A stretch of DNA of 10,513 bases from Candidatus Brocadiaceae bacterium (GTDB taxonomy: Bacteria; Planctomycetota; MHYJ01; JACQXL01; CAKKQI01): assembly GCA_919901895.1 (NCBI GenBank), contig CAKKQI010000443.1, positions 1 through 10,513 on the forward strand, read 5' to 3'. Made by a program: the position numbers and the translations under genes. Each line of letters begins with the position of its first letter. Within the stretch, counting starts at the first letter, position 1. Shown here piece by piece: positions 8,051 through 10,513 of the stretch. The notes under the pieces were generated by a model that was not told the origin of the DNA, made no database searches, and saw nothing but the letters and a program-made list of their open reading frames with translations.

Positions 8051-9169
8051 TTACACATCCACGGACAGCGGCATTACTAGATAAACGTAATTGCGGCCGA
8101 TTTTAAGAATCATCGGCGAGGCTTTGTCTTTAAACTCCATTGTAAATTCTTTTTCGTTAATCACGCGCAAAACATCAATAAAAAATTCCGGATTAAAAAC
8201 GATTTCAAACGGCTTCCCTTCGTATTTAGCTTTCATTTCTACCTGGGCCTCTCCGACATCCTGCGTCCGGGAAAAAAGAGTCAGGCTGTTATTTTTAAAA
8301 ATCAGCTTGGTGGCTTTAAATTTATCGGTGGTAACTAAAGCCGCCCGGCGGATGGCCGAATAAAATTCTTCAGTGACCACTTCTGCTTTTTTGTCGCAAT
8401 CAGATGGGATGACATTGGTATAATCAGGGAAATTGCCTTCAATTAATCCGCTGAAAATCAGGATGGAAGATTTGTTGTCCTCTCCGACTGATAACTGGAT
8501 TTTTAACTGGGTTTCTTCCAGGGTCAGCAAAACTTGTTTGTTATCATCCTGGATAATACGTTCTAACAAGGCCAGGCTTTTGGGTGGGACGATTACTTTA
8601 ATATTTTGCGCCACTTCTACTTCTGATTTCCGTTTAATATAAGCCAGTCGTTTGCCGTCGCTGCCGACCATCCGGAGTTCTTTTTTGCTTATTTCCAATA
8701 AAACGCCGGTTAACGCATATCGGGCAATTTCACCGGAGGTGGCAAAAATTGTTTTCCGAATCATTTCCTTTAGTCCCTGGGACTCAATACTAACGGCCTT
8801 TTTGGCGTCAAAATCCGGAAAATCAGGGTAATCGGCCGGGTCCGTTCCCATAATTTTAAAATACCCGTTTTCTGTTTTCACCTGAGAGATGTGTCCATCC
8901 GATTCTATTTGAATCTTTTCATCAGCGCTTTCCCGCAAGATGGCGCCTAATCGTTGAGTCGGAAATAAAATCGTCCCTTTTTCCTTAATTTCGGCCGGTA
9001 GTTCATACCGGACGCCTACCTCTAAATCAGTTCCGATTATCAAAATACTTTTATCGCCGGTGGTTATTTTTATATTTTGTAAAATAGGAATGGTGTTGCG
9101 GGAAGGCACGATTGAGCTGACTATTTGAAAAGCCGCTAATAACAGGTTCCGGTCACAAGTAATCTTCAT
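8051..9169 (-). CDS. dnaN: DNA polymerase III beta subunit (sliding clamp)
   Basis: A 372-residue protein of the usual beta-clamp length, with three repeated clamp folds. It opens MKITCDRNLLLAAFQIVSS, then P-I-L-Q-N-I-K-I and T-D-L-E-V-G-V in domain 1. Domain 2 begins near 130 with F-A-T-S-G-E-I-A-R-Y-A-L-T-G-V-L-L-E, the region of the hydrophobic protein-binding cleft. It closes Y-V-Y-L-V-M-P-L, matching the conserved V-M-P end that lines that cleft. The dimer encircles DNA and tethers polymerase III. The ATG is supported by GAGGAGAG (9183-9176) 6 nt upstream. A TATAAT hexamer lies at 9194-9189 but has no good -35 partner, so the local promoter is uncertain. The gene probably heads the dnaN-dciA-gyrB operon. 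Confidence 0.97.
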   Translation of the reverse strand: MKITCDRNLLLAAFQIVSSIVPSRNTIPILQNIKITTGDKSILIIGTDLEVGVRYELPAEIKEKGTILFPTQRLGAILRESADEKIQIESDGHISQVKTENGYFKIMGTDPADYPDFPDFDAKKAVSIESQGLKEMIRKTIFATSGEIARYALTGVLLEISKKELRMVGSDGKRLAYIKRKSEVEVAQNIKVIVPPKSLALLERIIQDDNKQVLLTLEETQLKIQLSVGEDNKSSILIFSGLIEGNFPDYTNVIPSDCDKKAEVVTEEFYSAIRRAALVTTDKFKATKLIFKNNSLTLFSRTQDVGEAQVEMKAKYEGKPFEIVFNPEFFIDVLRVINEKEFTMEFKDKASPMILKIGRNYVYLVMPLSVDV

Positions 9170-9432
9170 AAAAGTCTCTCCTCTTTATATTATATAATAG
9201 AGTATAACTATTCTTATTATAACTAGGTCCTGTGGAAATGTCAATTATTATTGACGACAAGACGCAATTGCTTACTACTTAACGAATTAGCGTTAAAAAC
9301 GTTTTTGATGGTCCGGGGGAAAACTTCCGGAAAAGACCGTAGAAAATCTGTAAATTTTGTGGAAAAATTGGAATTTTTAACAGACAACCCGGCCCGGAGT
9401 CGTTTTTTCAAGAAATTTTCCACAAGCAATAA
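9170..9432. other. Candidate replication origin (oriC) between dnaA and dnaN
   Basis: A 263-bp AT-rich gene-free stretch in the classical oriC place between dnaA and dnaN. It holds three DnaA-box-like nonamers: ATTTCCACA on the minus strand (9239-9231), TTTTCCACA on the minus strand (9366-9358) and TTTTCCACA on the plus strand (9416-9424). Between dnaN and the first box is a very AT-rich tract (9184-9225) suited to unwinding. Extra palindromes are GTCAAT-TATT-ATTGAC (9240-9255), AAAAACGTTTTT (9295-9306) and AAAAATT-GG-AATTTTT (9363-9378). Three boxes are few, so further sites may lie upstream of dnaA, outside the window. Confidence 0.7.
9202..9239 (-). promoter_or_regulatory. Candidate DnaA-trio unwinding element next to a DnaA box
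   Basis: Read on the minus strand: box ATTTCCACA, a short GC-rich GGACC, then the trinucleotides TAG TTA TAA TAA GAA TAG TTA TAC. This is the published order of a basal unwinding system: a DnaA box, a GC-rich spacer, then repeated 5'-TA(G/A) trios that guide DnaA onto single strands. Five of the eight trios start with TA. The layout is seen; function is inferred. Confidence 0.5.
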
Positions 9433-10513
9433 TTATTTTTTTAAATCGGATATTAATAAATTAACGGTGCTTTGAAATTCTTTATCCCGATGCAAGCGGT
9501 GTTTAATTTTTTCGACCGAATACATAACGGTCGTATGATCTTTTCCGCCAAAAGCCGCTCCGATTTCTTCCAGCGAGCGGTCGGTTAAAGTCCGCGCTAA
9601 ATAAATGCCGACTTGCCTGGGAAAAGAAACGGACTTCACCCGTTTTTTTGACTGCATCTCGGCTATTTTAATATTAAAATAGTTGCTCACTACTTCCTGG
9701 ATATTATTAACAGAAATAGGCGAAGTTCTTGTTCCGCCGGTATCTTTTAAGGCTTCCTGGGCCAGCGCTAGATTAATCGGACGGCCTAAAAGCGAAGCGG
9801 AAGCAATCACTTTATTCATTCCGCCTTCTAATTCACGAATATTGGAATCAATCAATGTTGCAATAAAATTAAGAGTATCATCCGGTACGGAAACCCGTTT
9901 TAATTCCGCTTTTTGTTTTAAAATAGCCATGCGTAGTTCAAAAGTCGGCGGGTCCAGCCGGACGACCATGCCCCATTTGAAGCGAGAAACCAGCCGGTCG
10001 GTTAAAGTGGGGATTTCCTGGGGCGGAGAATCGCTTGATAAAATAATTTGTTTCTGGGCGTTATGCAGGGCGTTAAAAGTATGAAAAAACTCCTCCTGGC
10101 TGCCGATCTTTTCGCCGACGCCCAGAAAGTGGATGTCGTCAATGGCCAGGATATCGGCCGAGCGGTATTTATTCCGGAATTCCTCGCAGGCGCCGCGTTT
10201 TACGGCGGAGATATAATCATTAACAAAATTTTCACAGGAAAGGTAATATAATTTTAGCCGGGGATTTTTTTCCAACGCGGTCCAGCAGGCCGCTTGTAAA
10301 AGGTGGGTTTTCCCCAGCCCGACGGCCCCGTGGATAAAAAGGGGGTTATAGGCCTTGGAAGGATTTTCCGCTACAGCCAGGGTCGCCGCGTGAGCCAGTC
10401 GGTTGCAGGCGCCCACCACAAACCGGTCAAAAGTATAATGAGGATTTAACTGGCCGCGCAGGTTAATTACCGGCCGGATTTGTTTAGGTCCTTTTAACGG
10501 TTCGGATTGTCCC
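9433..10513 (-). CDS. dnaA: Chromosomal replication initiator DnaA, 5' end outside the window
   Basis: The last 359 codons are present and open to the right edge; domain I and most of domain II are missing. The visible part begins before the conserved L-N-P-H-Y-T-F-D-R-F-V-V-G entry to the AAA+ domain, so the reading frame does not start at the internal V-G-A-C-N-R-L. The ATPase shows Walker A G-A-V-G-L-G-K-T, Walker B I-L-A-I-D-D-I-H-F-L, sensor 1 L-S-S-D-S-P-P and sensor 2 R-E-L-E-G-G-M-N-K. C-terminal domain IV has R-Q-V-G-I-Y-L-A-R-x-L-T and the DNA-binding signature G-G-K-D-H-T-T-V. DnaA-ATP binds the boxes in the downstream spacer, opens the origin and normally represses its own gene. 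The stop is 263 bp before the dnaN start, and the two genes run in the same direction. Confidence 0.97.
   Translation of the reverse strand, partial: GQSEPLKGPKQIRPVINLRGQLNPHYTFDRFVVGACNRLAHAATLAVAENPSKAYNPLFIHGAVGLGKTHLLQAACWTALEKNPRLKLYYLSCENFVNDYISAVKRGACEEFRNKYRSADILAIDDIHFLGVGEKIGSQEEFFHTFNALHNAQKQIILSSDSPPQEIPTLTDRLVSRFKWGMVVRLDPPTFELRMAILKQKAELKRVSVPDDTLNFIATLIDSNIRELEGGMNKVIASASLLGRPINLALAQEALKDTGGTRTSPISVNNIQEVVSNYFNIKIAEMQSKKRVKSVSFPRQVGIYLARTLTDRSLEEIGAAFGGKDHTTVMYSVEKIKHRLHRDKEFQSTVNLLISDLKK

Overview
The window looks like a chromosomal segment of an uncultured bacterium around its replication origin. The DnaA, DnaN and GyrB proteins read most like those of Planctomycetota or a related PVC/candidate-phylum lineage: DnaN opens MKITCDR and carries an ILRES-ADEK-type stretch, DnaA has VGACNRLAHAA and ILSSDSPP, and GyrB has a long insert in its TOPRIM half. 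This placement is from memory of family sequences, not from a search. Base composition is moderate to slightly AT-rich by eye, and gaps between genes are filled with small GC-rich palindromes.

All confident genes lie on the minus strand, so transcription runs from right to left. From the right edge: dnaA (5' end cut off); a 263-bp gap with three DnaA-box-like sites and a candidate DnaA-trio unwinding element (probable oriC); then dnaN, a small DUF721/DciA-type gene and gyrB, packed with 2 to 6 bp between them. recF, often found between dnaN and gyrB, is absent. Next comes a 272-bp gap with a dense array of overlapping hairpins, then a MoaB/Mog-like gene tightly coupled to a GT4-type glycosyltransferase gene. 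A 438-bp gap made largely of palindromic repeats follows, then a membrane glycosyltransferase of the GT39/PMT type.

The left end has an accessory character. It holds another repeat-like spacer, a two-gene DUF4258/YgiT-type zinc-finger pair that resembles a type II toxin-antitoxin operon with its own sigma70-type promoter, and the 5' end of a winged-helix regulator. That regulator has a very good promoter and a perfect 19-bp palindrome over its predicted transcription start.

The functional core is replication initiation: DnaA opens the origin, DciA probably helps load the replicative helicase, DnaN is the clamp and GyrB (with a GyrA encoded elsewhere) relieves supercoiling. The most unusual feature is that palindromic repeats of the kinds found between the genes also occur inside the gyrB reading frame. 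They appear in the N-terminal extension, in the TOPRIM insert and over the stop codon, and they add short peptides to an essential enzyme. I see no CRISPR array, tRNA, rRNA, transposase or phage gene.
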